A stretch of DNA of 25,206 nucleotides from a virus, in the IMG/VR virus record IMGVR_UViG_3300032293_000271, positions 1 through 25,206 of that record; one strand, written 5' to 3'. Positions 18,701-22,521 of the stretch are shown here, piece after piece. Numbering within the stretch: position 1 is the stretch's first letter; each line of letters starts with the position of its first letter. The notes below the pieces were generated by a model. It had not been told where the DNA came from and did no database searches. It worked only from the letters and a program-made list of their open reading frames with translations. Made by a program: the position numbers and the translations under genes.

Positions 18701-20093
18701 TTTGGAAAAGTGTTGATAGGCGAGAGAACTGGAACTTACCGAACATCTGCTCGATTGCACGGGCACGGTTGAGTGGATCTAAAGTGTCAAGTGCATCTGC
18801 AAAACCAATTACTGTTGCTTTAATGTCTCCTTGATTTCCTTCTACAATACCCTTTATGTTAATTCCTAATCCTGCAAGCATTTTAGATGCTTTATCGGAT
18901 GGGTTAATTAAAGATGCAAGACCAGACTTTAGTGCGTTAGCACCTTCAGAGGCATTGATTCCACCTTCCTTCATTGCTGTTAAGAAAAATGCTAAATCTT
19001 CTACAGATCCTCCAAGTTGTTTAACCACTGGGGCAGCCTTTGGAATTGCAATTGTTAAATCTTCAATAGAAAGAAGTGTCTGGTTTTCAACTGCGTTAAG
19101 AAAGTCAATCTTTTTAGCCAGTTCTTCACTTGAAATACCAAATGCGCTCTGTAGAGATATGGTTGTTTCAAGTGCTTGTTGTTGTTCTATTTGTCCAAGT
19201 ACTGCTAACTTTGTTGCTGTTTCAACCTGAGCATTCAATGCACCGCCAGTAAAACCTGCAGCAGCAGCAGTCGCTGCCATTTCAACTGTCTTTGTTACAG
19301 CAACGCCATACTTGGTGTACTCATTTGCTAATTTTCTAATATTATCTACTGCTATATCTGTTTCTGCGTCATTAGTAAAAGCATCACCATATACACGCTT
19401 AAACTTTACAATTTCTTTTTCAAGGTCTCTAAATGTCTTTGCTGCCATACCACCAAATAAAGCAAGTGGCATTGTAAGGCCAACCATCAACTGACGACCA
19501 GCCCATTGAGTATTCTTACCAAAGTTTAGGAGTTGTGTTGATCCTTGTTTTAATAATTGGTTCAGGAACTGCTGTCTTTGTGCAGCGTATTGAATTCTTG
19601 TTCCAAGTTCAGTAAACTTTCCACTAGCCATTTGAAGGCTTTTTGGCATAATCCGAATAGCATCCATAAAGCCAGCGTTGGCCTTATTCATTTGGATATA
19701 TTGTGCCTGTAGTGCCTTTACTCTGTCTCTGCGAGCACGATTTATAATTTCTCGTTCTTGTGCAAAGGCCCTGCCTAAAACACGTGTATTGGCAGTTGCT
19801 GCTGCCATGGTATATCTAAAGTACTCACGAAGAGAGAGTTTGTTTTTTTCTAGTGCAGCCGTAAATGCTAATGTACTTCCTGCAACTTTAACTTGACTTG
19901 CAGAGAACTTTCCCGTAGCACCAACAGATTGAAGCAGTTGTGCATTTAAACCTTTTTGAGCATTTGCAGCAGCCAGGTTGCCCTCAGCAAGAGACTGATG
20001 AAACTTACTGAGGCCTGCCTGAAGAGAACGAAGTTGTGCAAGAGCGGCAGCCGTATTAAAATTAATATTTATATTAGAGTTTACATCTGCCAC
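6741..20093 (-). CDS. Giant tape measure protein (4450 aa) with embedded enzyme-like domains
   Basis: This protein sets tail length and fills the tail tube. It starts at GTG 20093, preceded by AAGAGGTG about nine bases upstream. Residues 1-210 are helical. Residues about 215-545 match the core of TP901-type tape measures (FRDLEKEIVKFKRVYGDAF, long alanine-rich helices). Residues 548-575 are a hydrophobic, membrane-capable segment. A basic disordered linker (about 1440-1500), an Arg/Glu/Ala coiled coil (about 1542-1643) and a second hydrophobic region (about 1647-1710) follow, then long helical stretches to about 2990. Further hydrophobic segments lie near 3130-3165 and 4300-4327. Three enzyme-like domains (about 810-965, 3312-3440, 3990-4215) and four PAML-x-PGE elements (residues 700, 3032, 3592, 4370) are listed separately. 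The frame is intact throughout. The tape measure assignment is secure; the embedded enzyme domains are my inference. Confidence 0.95.
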   Translation of the reverse strand: MADVNSNININFNTAAALAQLRSLQAGLSKFHQSLAEGNLAAANAQKGLNAQLLQSVGATGKFSASQVKVAGSTLAFTAALEKNKLSLREYFRYTMAAATANTRVLGRAFAQEREIINRARRDRVKALQAQYIQMNKANAGFMDAIRIMPKSLQMASGKFTELGTRIQYAAQRQQFLNQLLKQGSTQLLNFGKNTQWAGRQLMVGLTMPLALFGGMAAKTFRDLEKEIVKFKRVYGDAFTNDAETDIAVDNIRKLANEYTKYGVAVTKTVEMAATAAAAGFTGGALNAQVETATKLAVLGQIEQQQALETTISLQSAFGISSEELAKKIDFLNAVENQTLLSIEDLTIAIPKAAPVVKQLGGSVEDLAFFLTAMKEGGINASEGANALKSGLASLINPSDKASKMLAGLGINIKGIVEGNQGDIKATVIGFADALDTLDPLNRARAIEQMFGKFQFSRLSTLFQNVTKDGTQASRALSLAGSSVEELAILSEREMKKIEDSVGVKFQAAVEQFKQDIMPLGKVFLEALTPVVKFFGNLFEKFNGLSDQTKKVVAVIVGVVAGLGPVVLMTFGLVMNAIANGIKLFSKLRNGIARLNGQTTVMGAGFNYMTQEQIENAASSQQLHQTHTRLIEVFNVEANSVNALASSYNSLSTQMRAMASQNPALFAGGMGGAKRAVSKLPPVRKFRDGILSVPGPKGAGDIQPAMLAPGEAVIPAKTTEKYKGLISAIFKDQVPGFMAGRVPKVVAKVKGAKSEPLVIPHEERQSGAVFVGMPISAAKAAQSREILDRISDRVKSGRFGSLEPTDFGTKLKGFKGFSFPERGIGGVYRKPNGEIVVVKPTIDADTALAEERMTTITREIHEGLITPKQTIRTMMDPTDPTGKRKFVVLESPYDPRIAAMDGQFSKTDMIKQLVASTLRGDKDLQRANVSGRIVADVGNSGVYDRASGFREFAKAMPSMEQQAMINLLGVKGGAKKFFAQQTSSIAASMTPSQYDGAIKAEINQAIPKLERLIRSWDLMPDEQIVYNNMLQRLKDGAKVNWAALQPIHARAGDGIKNLELGDFERFKNVPESRVQIEQLRAALAAQATREFNLLSEEQQKRVLSAIAKQKLNAGTSGADDLLNQSRMLKFVDDEMIYKDGLFHDKKTLDAGRLDAGKTYDQVLEKVLYQMGVRQKDGAFVSDAKINGVSRLRGAMSPVGKQSGSWRSSVPRDSQLYKVLDAEEKAFTEQNKIAGKNDPLKSVRERLAALGYTPKQIDYELRTELSHISKTGEPGRGPGKWLSGSAMFDLRILNNFMNASKRHSRILDWNRKNNFPFIPQGQAGIYSEAVEFMSKGGHPTNAREVMLVRKAAELDLIAHEYQKREQAAGRKPKSFPKLGPAQMSQGVMALIDDRIGTGYYDSTPTTFDLRSGTDRSLSPLEREVLINPDGTETKQTIDPKTNRVIREKRLTRGNTGTPRAGAVPDSGSRKDSRTETLRGNERVVTQRQRRQSRQAPNSRGFRSFRMPGMVNGDPTATLSPVERLKFERFKQTHPDLNESQLQDILRRKLKHERDIAKAKEKEAAAARKAAKRAELLPKQQAEETRRQTAEARKRYLEEQRRMELNRQQALNYDAAVKEGQRRELQAIKAKQKEATRNRRMLRQEKVGRVSGGAAMALGTAGMGLMMAGQQGAGMAVMGASAVAGMAPMLTNPYVAAGVAVTAVAAGLWMLERQSNKTAKAQSQFVDATSATTGKMKAIGEMNSKVGASEIYAEKRSKGAADRYTTGFDRGKQQYGVTFLEGKVGKDIMSGFTKSMASGTDTAAQQMALQLAGYISDGVMSAEQAHSVAAQIGINLNNQSLTAQISGQLLELVGPGGEDLLKNPLEVRIRLVEEQKGVGTVLKNELETSMSDRSFSTDTVLSELSKYLTPGLGGLRMASLIPGVDAGFVEYSAMEMFTETKGEAQASAGAASGVQSLEFSQAQIDSLNAQYDKDKKILETKKAATKDAAKRKEIEGQISELETRRLNGVAQLRQGNSDILTQQVELFQVAQKRGAVENAFFDSLKEQVRLKAEETGQGDFADAFLKSSADLESKVLEVKIDTIVGSGMMPVATATTLLSMFAGDEDGLETFIDVTTQLQDPGQVTQLINSLGGIEGTVGKELLLEIGSRNPEEANRLMSTIALMQKMAGKEINFQAFFKDEGAIARLNTLQGELEAIEEIKGPITRDVIANLEQNKEAGMPDMSGLLDLWDQWEGLDDEVKKTVIQEYITLLRTITPEQVGSYVMGQAQAAGNLGGAAVLDYYTNEDGTYTPEAKVKATADLVMQSKEEMELMKKFGLLGNNSGGGGKKDNPLAFLDSLAMGLKQVRDGAFNALTPLESLLAVFTNKKTQKDAFNLFDGIQNRLLKKGVGEELRGAIESMSAEDFDKIAKLEGKKALFTFAKGKPKSKATITGLTESGKAVDQGYKEKALGSFNFANEETIKNVQDQTKAYNILISSGLTASQALEVVATQGQAAAIASGAISTSDPDWQKYIKNIRTANTDLERQAVLNKILRENEEFEIYKDMPKLASQMKDLGYGTDQIDKVLGDPQLAKILMDDLKDGKLDAADIAENLDNIEAKKLIDIQVQLNKGNLKEGAELGRQIVDEMFAAYEGLIRTGEEANKIIANDRLISGYEADLEPFTKEIQGLTEDVNDLNRQLEMNPLFGDRAIKALEDENSAYSNDLAIISNAAEEVNKRYDEQAEALSKVQEINAEILDQQKRQLDLADAITSGDISAAARAVQEMRAASAEKFASAQSDALQRARENELGSLTARPGGLTQEQITKKQYENSQKIYAMETNPDRVKILKDIQDKQDKIYNIEENDVERIQAKIDARVEDNRELQRSIDKQLAAITVYGKTREAWDTVNAGIDYHAAAMLTLNNPDALAGLVTAAGKVDAVWTKINGQMDAYKKNMPDSVKTSLGLIQTGETQSEDDKARIAKEREDKQEENRKLAVLSLALRKLTVGATLTDEEKSLVAASQPKNKRRVNSGAFQTLASGGLVPGGFESGAFAKGTDTVPAMLTPGEYVLRKSAVDKYGVDNLDAMNVGYYDFGGLVKSIWNNRFVKSSRVGALSGGIYQTMEEIEKSLSLKHGSNQNSSGWAKWSRAFGRVAFNTLQHGLTGLPVGGWGGLLGVGTGLIDGVAGLIREGSDYGLKGGKYANKQGSKAVHRGFDPKKELDNMSIGQSVKDVGKSMGYGALFNVGGTAVGQGLKKFAPGILQSNLMTQVSSKLPKINSFTLPKLIANIKSKTGLQPSAWEKAYATATQQAQKGGFTPIESLLGAKHSTLLAELEALVPHSGTFFAPKSGIEYAFRFRPGPVGGFPTESRLIESIKSYAADPNSYSEKLGPQHLIEVTEIGTGKRVADLTWDSVTGSIGGAFTQKPYQDQGIMKWLNEYASSFSRLKHSSNRTPEGRAYSAAVGGIMPDKPFIDTPLPINLAIIEALKTSGLESIFEGGLRPRVTVPSPAQRAAGNEQWAAEMARAAAAAKAREVAAAAARQQSQDAIDARLSAWRTDPNRTYNSYPHFEDGLAYIDPTDLAELTRLQNKRFPGSPQFKAKGGIIPEKFVSGGYSSGTDTVPAMLTPGEYVLRKDAVKKYGVENLDAMNLGYYHKGGPVGHRHGRNAPAMPQLVPGTGVYNGSMFIPPQYSTTPAATPEESRGFFGGLARFFGKGDRDPSKTGANNNSWLARYARSREGSKKQTEEFFDKSPLTSWLPGDALGLTGFLKTITGQGTTGDKFEGVFFPLNFLGVGKVFGEGSKVAAPAVKETSGFLSKLGPMFSKSIAAPVSRVSNSIFGSIKAAGSKVTKPIKELFLPAANPNYNIKNSFIEGLQTGKSRMGFIQDPKLAAKIEKITKPLIAKIEAAGYVRTHAGGESWMKAGTAKLPYDPRNAITEGHPLWDAVLAISRAELDGQLNLNRSAKNAGYYASVAGALVKKTKDKVIETFPGLANLLAKATAFKLPGQIDQKALQIGKMLESNAADGVGTGINTTFRATLDGVAGFYKTGLDFAEVQREIFGSLFARAADLIAPQNIPVVGAGKTVANGIFSPDVAAQGAITLKSLALQAPGSPGSFDRLADPAIAASTGYRSAIQAAMRFLDDHDGNLTLNPETLQPGLIDFGRVLDWKPFTPTVDSFVSEMLRPFYTYGSSNEAWKNPELTSAFFSGMDKGIKFLQTLKEKDIVEMLKAAGYGGEELAKKTELILESIKTTGPAATQAAADIKVRQQMSLPMPTPWAKNAWPTPPNAAQNWDDAGNWLLGLGKNPPVAGTSPGWTPPALSTPTNPLKPLTLGLFGASAGAAGLLLADPDLSSVKITTQPPKPKPRRGGGGSGSMLALSRGGLVPSYFAAGGYAIGTDTVPAMLTPGEFVMSKYAVDKYGVDNMKSINSGSSVGDSVYNYNLNLNVKSDANPDEIARAVMVQIKSIDAQRIRGARI
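6891..6986 (-). repeat. PAML-PGE element, copy 4 (tape measure residues 4370-4401)
   Basis: This is the C-terminal copy of a repeated protein element: GTDTVPAMLTPGEFVMSKYA, then a VDKYGVDNM segment. It is preceded by GGLVPSYFAAGGYA. It lies after the HD-GN/DFG kinase-like domain, and a serine-rich tail follows. Elements like this are seen in many phage tape measures, and their function is unknown to me. Confidence 0.85.
7449..8126 (-). other. HipA/PI4K/FAM20-type kinase-like domain inside the tape measure (residues about 3990-4215)
   Basis: Residues run in the order expected of this kinase superfamily. A beta hairpin reads NTTFRATLDGVAGFYKTG, with candidate ATP-binding Lys4021. It is followed by a helix with acidic residues (AEVQREIFGSLFARAADL) and an IPVVGAG segment like the proline-containing strand of bacterial PI4K-like kinases. 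The catalytic loop is FLDDHDGNLTLN (D4116 to N4121, spacing D-x4-N), and LIDFGR follows with metal-binding Asp4135. All key residues are present, so the domain could be active. The family is inferred from motif order only. Substrate and even kinase activity are unknown. It lies between PAML-PGE copies 3 and 4. Confidence 0.6.
9225..9320 (-). repeat. PAML-PGE element, copy 3 (tape measure residues 3592-3623)
   Basis: This copy reads GTDTVPAMLTPGEYVLRKDA, then VKKYGVENLDAMNLGYY. It is preceded by GGIIPEKFVSGGYSS. It is almost identical in protein to copy 2 but has many synonymous DNA differences, so it is either an old duplication or one under selection. It separates the GNAT-like segment from the C-terminal kinase-like segment. 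Confidence 0.9.
9774..10160 (-). other. GNAT-acyltransferase-like domain inside the tape measure (residues about 3312-3440)
   Basis: The segment has a GNAT-like order. IEVTEIGTGKRVADLTWD reads as paired strands. A strand and acyl-CoA-loop candidate AFTQKPYQDQGIMKWLNEYA follows, with Q3403-D-Q-G3406 in the Q/R-x-x-G-x-G/A position and Met in place of the final small residue. Then comes LKHSSNRTPEGRAYSAAVGG, with His3423. The HS-x-x-RT-x-x-G-x-A...VGG ending is one I associate with phage-encoded GNAT-like proteins. The imperfect loop leaves open a binding-only or degenerate domain. Confidence 0.5.
10905..11000 (-). repeat. PAML-PGE element, copy 2 (tape measure residues 3032-3063)
   Basis: This copy reads GTDTVPAMLTPGEYVLRKSA, then VDKYGVDNLDAMNVGYY. 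It is preceded by GGLVPGGFESGAFAK. It opens the C-terminal third of the tape measure, after the long helical region, and precedes the segment holding the GNAT-like domain. Confidence 0.9.
14965..15470 (-). other. Coiled coil followed by hydrophobic segment in the tape measure (residues about 1542-1710)
   Basis: Residues about 1542-1643 form a highly charged Glu/Arg/Lys/Gln/Ala helix expected to be a coiled coil. It runs straight into a Gly/Ala/Met/Val-rich stretch (AMALGTAGMGLMMAGQQGAG onward to AAGVAVTAVAAGLWML) long enough for two membrane helices. Hydrophobic segments in tape measures are thought to enter the host membrane during genome delivery. A membrane-channel role here is inferred. 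Confidence 0.65.
17199..17666 (-). other. Kinase-fold candidate in the N-terminal part of the tape measure (residues about 810-965)
   Basis: GIGGVYRKPNGEIVVVKP resembles a nucleotide-binding hairpin followed by a strand carrying Lys839. An AEER...REIHEGL helix supplies an acidic partner. A hinge-like KFVVLESPYDP comes next, then LRGDKDLQRANVSG (D923 to N928, spacing D-x4-N) and IVADVGNSG, where Asp936 would replace the DFG aspartate. The order matches HipA/PI4K-like kinases, but the loop lacks the usual His and the glycine-rich loop is weak. It could be a diverged or inactive kinase, or another fold. It follows PAML-PGE copy 1. Confidence 0.4.
17943..17996 (-). repeat. PAML-PGE element, copy 1 (tape measure residues 700-717)
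   Basis: This diverged copy reads GDIQPAMLAPGEAVIPAKTT. It is preceded by a short basic and glycine-containing lead (FRDGILSVPGPKGAG). It keeps the PAML-x-PGE core but lacks the KYGV-DNLDAMN tail of copies 2-4. It sits between the TP901 core with its membrane segment and the first kinase-fold candidate. Confidence 0.75.
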
Positions 20094-20117
20094 TTCTTAA
20101 CACACCTCTTTTTAGTT

Positions 20118-20459
20118 TTATTTGTTTATTACATTATTTAATGCTAGTGAGTCAGAATTTTGAAGTCCTGATGCTGCATCAATAATTTGATAAACAGTTG
20201 GAAGGTCTAGAAGATCTTCTAGCACTTCTCTGTCTTCTGCCAATTCTGGCTTGAATTGCTTTAGTGCAATTTGTGCACAATCAATAAGGATATCCATTGA
20301 CTTGTCATTATCTTCTGATGCCTCTTGTAGCAAGGCAAACTTAGTCATAAAAGGTCTAAGCAATGACAACTTAAGTGGTCTTACTGAGATTTCTGTTCCA
20401 TCCATTAGTGTAATGGTCTTGCCGTTTGTAGTCTTTGTTGTTGAAGGCTTATCAGCCAT
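20118..20459 (-). CDS. Second tail assembly chaperone, G-like domain only
   Basis: This protein has 113 residues. The ATG at 20459 follows AAGGAGGA, a strong Shine-Dalgarno, and its own extended -10 promoter lies just upstream. The protein is a clear paralogue of the N-terminal half of the preceding gene. They share the DGTE motif (residues 20-23 here), PLK, C-A-x-IA-x-x-Q, LED and D-L-P-T-V-Y (85-90), with only a two-residue spacing change between DGTE and PT. It lacks the C-terminal T-like domain. By analogy with lambda gpG, it should coat the tape measure before tube assembly. Its stop lies 24 bases before the tape measure start, which is the expected position. No slippery sequence leading into a long extension is visible. 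Confidence 0.8.
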   Translation of the reverse strand: MADKPSTTKTTNGKTITLMDGTEISVRPLKLSLLRPFMTKFALLQEASEDNDKSMDILIDCAQIALKQFKPELAEDREVLEDLLDLPTVYQIIDAASGLQNSDSLALNNVINK

Positions 20460-20487
20460 AGTCTTCCTCCTTGTAGGTTAACACTTA

Positions 20488-20496
20488 ATTATACCA
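20488..20496 (-). promoter_or_regulatory. Extended -10 promoter for the second chaperone (and probably the tape measure operon)
   Basis: TGGTATAAT fits the TG-n-TATAAT extended -10 consensus exactly. A TTAAAA hexamer lies 16 bases upstream and matches 4 of 6 bases of TTGACA. A start about seven bases downstream gives a leader of roughly 20 bases carrying AAGGAGGA. This is predicted from sequence only. Confidence 0.6.
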
Positions 20497-20511
20497 CGCT
20501 AGGGCTAGTTT

Positions 20512-21192
20512 TTAATCTATTTTCTCGTAAGATAGGCCCATTCCAATTCCAAACCCTGCCTTTTCTGCATTAATTCCTTGCAATGCCAAAATATCTTTAG
20601 AGTTTGCTGCTTGTCCTCCGCTAAATACTCTGGCCTTCATTTCTTCCCAAGCATCTTGCTTTCCACTTGACTTATCTAAATCAACACCTTGCATTGCAGC
20701 AAGAAATTTTTTATTAGAGTAATCAAGATCTCTCTTAATCTTAAGAGTGGCCATAATCTCTGGCATTGACATAGATGATTCTAGTTCGTCATAATCTTTC
20801 CAGATTCCCAGCAAAAATACCTCAGACTCAATCTCTGCTAAATCAAGTTCATCCCAGGTTGATCCACTATCTGTAGCCTGAGTCTTTACTGGCTCTTCAG
20901 ATTTTTCATTTATTTTAATTCCTGCAGAATAATCTAAAAGTTTATATATTGTCGGCATATCAATATTATCTTCTAATTGCTCTTGGGTTTTTATGCTTGG
21001 ACAATACTGCCTCATTGCAATTGTAGCGCATCGGCATAAATAGTCTATTGCCTCTTCATCATTTTTTGCTGCCTTTACATTTTCAAACTCTTCTAAAAAC
21101 AACTTTAAGTATTTTATTTTTAATGGAGTTATGTATAGTTCTGTTCCATCAAAGAGTTCTATAATTGAGGTTTTGTATATTTCTGTAGGCAT
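20512..21192 (-). CDS. Tail assembly chaperone with G-like and T-like domains, probably leaderless
   Basis: This protein has 226 residues from MPTEIYKTS. The N-terminal half (DGTE at 15-18, PLK, C-R-C-A-T-IAM-R-Q, D-M-P-T-I-Y at 78-83) is paralogous to the next gene. The C-terminal half (residues about 105-226; EVFLLGIWKDYDELE, SMSMPEIMATLKIKRDLDYS, KKFLAAMQGVDLD) looks like the T-like part of phage tail assembly chaperones. The protein therefore corresponds to a GT fusion made without frameshifting. An in-frame ATG at 21222 would begin inside the terminator hairpin, and I reject it. The chosen ATG at 21192 has no Shine-Dalgarno but lies exactly six bases after a TGGTATACT element, which suggests a leaderless mRNA. 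The gene follows the tail tube gene and precedes the tape measure. Confidence 0.8.
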   Translation of the reverse strand: MPTEIYKTSIIELFDGTELYITPLKIKYLKLFLEEFENVKAAKNDEEAIDYLCRCATIAMRQYCPSIKTQEQLEDNIDMPTIYKLLDYSAGIKINEKSEEPVKTQATDSGSTWDELDLAEIESEVFLLGIWKDYDELESSMSMPEIMATLKIKRDLDYSNKKFLAAMQGVDLDKSSGKQDAWEEMKARVFSGGQAANSKDILALQGINAEKAGFGIGMGLSYEKID

Positions 21193-21198
21193 TATATA

Positions 21199-21207
21199 AG
21201 TATACCA
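21199..21207 (-). promoter_or_regulatory. Extended -10 promoter placing transcription start at the chaperone ATG
   Basis: TGGTATACT matches the extended -10 pattern with one change in the hexamer (C for A). Its last base is seven bases upstream of the A of the ATG at 21192, so initiation at the usual distance would start the mRNA on or next to the start codon. There is no recognisable -35. The lack of any Shine-Dalgarno supports it. This is predicted only. Confidence 0.55.
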
Positions 21208-21214
21208 AAGAGAA

Positions 21215-21240
21215 AGGCCCAATCCCGAAGGATTGAGCCT
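21215..21240 (-). terminator. Rho-independent terminator after the tail tube gene
   Basis: On the transcribed strand an 11-bp stem (AGGCTCAATCC paired with GGATTGGGCCT, with one T-G wobble) closes a TTCG tetraloop. The pyrimidine-rich TTCTCTTT follows. It lies 18 bases after the tail tube stop and just before the chaperone promoter. The U-tract is interrupted, so some read-through is possible. Confidence 0.85.
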
Positions 21241-21258
21241 GTCCCATATTAAGTTGTA

Positions 21259-21885
21259 TTATGATGCTGCTGGGATGGTACGATCTACGATCTTACCGTA
21301 TGATGCGTCATCATTTGGAAGAAGACGGAATGATACTTCGAACATTGTCGCTTCGTCTCTCTTTGCAGATACTGTTACGCTTTCAATTGAAAGTGCACGG
21401 TATGCTACGTAAACTCTTTCGAGTTGGTCTGATGCTGCACACTCGCCAGTACCTGGACCAACTGCAACCAAACCACGCTCGACAGGGCATTCGCCGATGT
21501 CTCCTGCTGAAAGATTAAGTGTTGGGTTTCCTGCTACTGTTGATAGATCATCATCCTTACCTGCTAGTGCAAATAGAAGATTCTCTAGTGTTGATTCTGC
21601 GAATGTAGTATTTAGGTTTACCTGCATGCCTTGCTTGAACAACTTAGCAACGTCAAGAACCTGATCTACTGCAACCTCACCAAAATCAGGCTGGAACTGA
21701 ATTTCCAAACCATTCATTGTGTATCCAACATTGCGGAAGTCTGCATCATCTGACAAAGTTGTCTTGTATGATACATCCTCTGTGTATGCTGGAAGTGCTG
21801 CTTCTGTGAGTACGCCTGCTTCATGTGTGAAGAGGGCTGCTGCTCCAACAATAATATTGTTGCTGCTACCACGTGTATATGCCAT
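21259..21885 (-). CDS. Probable major tail (tube) protein
   Basis: This protein has 208 residues. The ATG follows GAGGTG by seven bases. It lies between the tail terminator and the tail assembly chaperones, the usual site of the tube gene. Its size fits a tube subunit. The sequence is soluble and beta-rich, starting MAYTRGSSNNIIVGAAALFT and ending with EVSFRLLPNDDASYGKIVD, like tube proteins that need a flexible N-terminus and a C-terminal strand. Two cysteines (in GECPVERG and GTGECAAS) flank a short loop. The DNA is less AT-rich than that of the tail-tip genes, as often seen in highly expressed structural genes. It has its own extended -10 promoter and a strong terminator, so it can be transcribed at a different level from its neighbours. 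I infer the function from position and length. Confidence 0.8.
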   Translation of the reverse strand: MAYTRGSSNNIIVGAAALFTHEAGVLTEAALPAYTEDVSYKTTLSDDADFRNVGYTMNGLEIQFQPDFGEVAVDQVLDVAKLFKQGMQVNLNTTFAESTLENLLFALAGKDDDLSTVAGNPTLNLSAGDIGECPVERGLVAVGPGTGECAASDQLERVYVAYRALSIESVTVSAKRDEATMFEVSFRLLPNDDASYGKIVDRTIPAAS

Positions 21886-21940
21886 TTATTTCACCTCTTT
21901 ATTTTCTTATGGATTAAAGGGGCTTGTTTCCTCAAGATTA

Positions 21941-21949
21941 ATTATAACA
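21941..21949 (-). promoter_or_regulatory. Extended -10 promoter for the tail tube gene
   Basis: TGTTATAAT fits the TG-n-TATAAT consensus exactly. It lies just beyond the stop of the tail terminator gene, about 56 bases before the tail tube ATG, giving a leader near 50 bases with GAGGTG. The -35 region is weak. This is predicted only. Confidence 0.6.
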
Positions 21950-21954
21950 CCCTT

Positions 21955-22521
21955 TTAAGAAGATGAAATTGTAGTATCTTGGTGGTATTCAAAGTCTATG
22001 ATTATCTTGTTACCGCCGTAGGTACGGGCTGTGCCAAAGTCAATAATGTCTCTTACTTCTTCAAGTTGATAGACTCTAAATCTATGAAAGAAGAACTTGC
22101 AGTCCATACCGTCTATCTGCCCTTTGGCTTTTGCCCACTTGTTAATTTCCTCACCTGTCTCATCTTCTCTATCCATAAGACGAAGAACCTTTTCTTGAAC
22201 CTGAACCATATTTTCTATAACATTATCCTGTGTAGCATAAAAATAATAAAGCAATTGCTCTTGCTTGATATGTGGAAACGGAGATCTACGCATACGAATA
22301 AGTCTATCCCAAGTTGCCATAACTCCTGCATAGGCAAGTCTTTGTGGCTCTTGAGTACTTGATGGGGTGATAGTAACCCAACTCTCAGTTAACTCATCAA
22401 TAGTTGCTGGACGAGATGGAAAGAAAGGCACTCCTATGCCTGTGTCTAATCCTATCTTTTCTTTTAAATATTCGTTAATCCAGAGAACTGGGGTATTAAA
22501 TGTTGATGCTGATTCTGCCAT
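21955..22521 (-). CDS. Probable tail terminator protein
   Basis: This protein has 188 residues. The ATG overlaps the previous stop as TAATG and has GGGAGGATT upstream. It directly precedes the tail tube gene, the position of gpU/gp17-type tail terminators that cap the tube and join it to the head. It begins with a helix (TPVLWINEYLKEKIGLD), followed by a mixed alpha/beta region (YAGVMATWDRLIRMRRS; LLYYFYATQDNVIENMVQVQ) and a C-terminal strand-rich section (CKFFFHRFRVYQLEEVRDII; NKIIIDFEYH), consistent with a terminator fold. No catalytic motif was seen. The family is inferred mainly from gene order and length. Confidence 0.7.
   Translation of the reverse strand: MAESASTFNTPVLWINEYLKEKIGLDTGIGVPFFPSRPATIDELTESWVTITPSSTQEPQRLAYAGVMATWDRLIRMRRSPFPHIKQEQLLYYFYATQDNVIENMVQVQEKVLRLMDREDETGEEINKWAKAKGQIDGMDCKFFFHRFRVYQLEEVRDIIDFGTARTYGGNKIIIDFEYHQDTTISSS

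Noticed and set aside
6741-20093. Peptidoglycan-cleaving domain (lytic transglycosylase, NlpC/P60, M23 peptidase) in the tape measure
   Set aside because: I looked for the usual catalytic motifs of these families, the common enzymatic cargo of tape measures, and saw none that convinced me.
20093-20140. Possible -1 frameshift at the end of the second chaperone (ATAAACAAATAA)
   Set aside because: The -1 frame adds fewer than 20 codons before a stop inside the tape measure start, and it encodes no T-like domain. The heptamer is not canonical.
20497-20507. CTAGCCCTAG palindrome between the two chaperone genes as a terminator or operator
   Set aside because: The stem is only four base pairs with a two-base loop and no U-tract; too weak to call.
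20861-20960. A-rich stretch between the G-like and T-like halves of the first chaperone as a possible slippery site
   Set aside because: The 0 frame already joins both halves, and no heptamer of the X-XXY-YYZ form is in register there.
21193-21222. Upstream ATG start for the first chaperone, adding 10 residues
   Set aside because: Its codons fall in the terminator hairpin and promoter. Alignment with the paralogue begins after the ATG at 21192.
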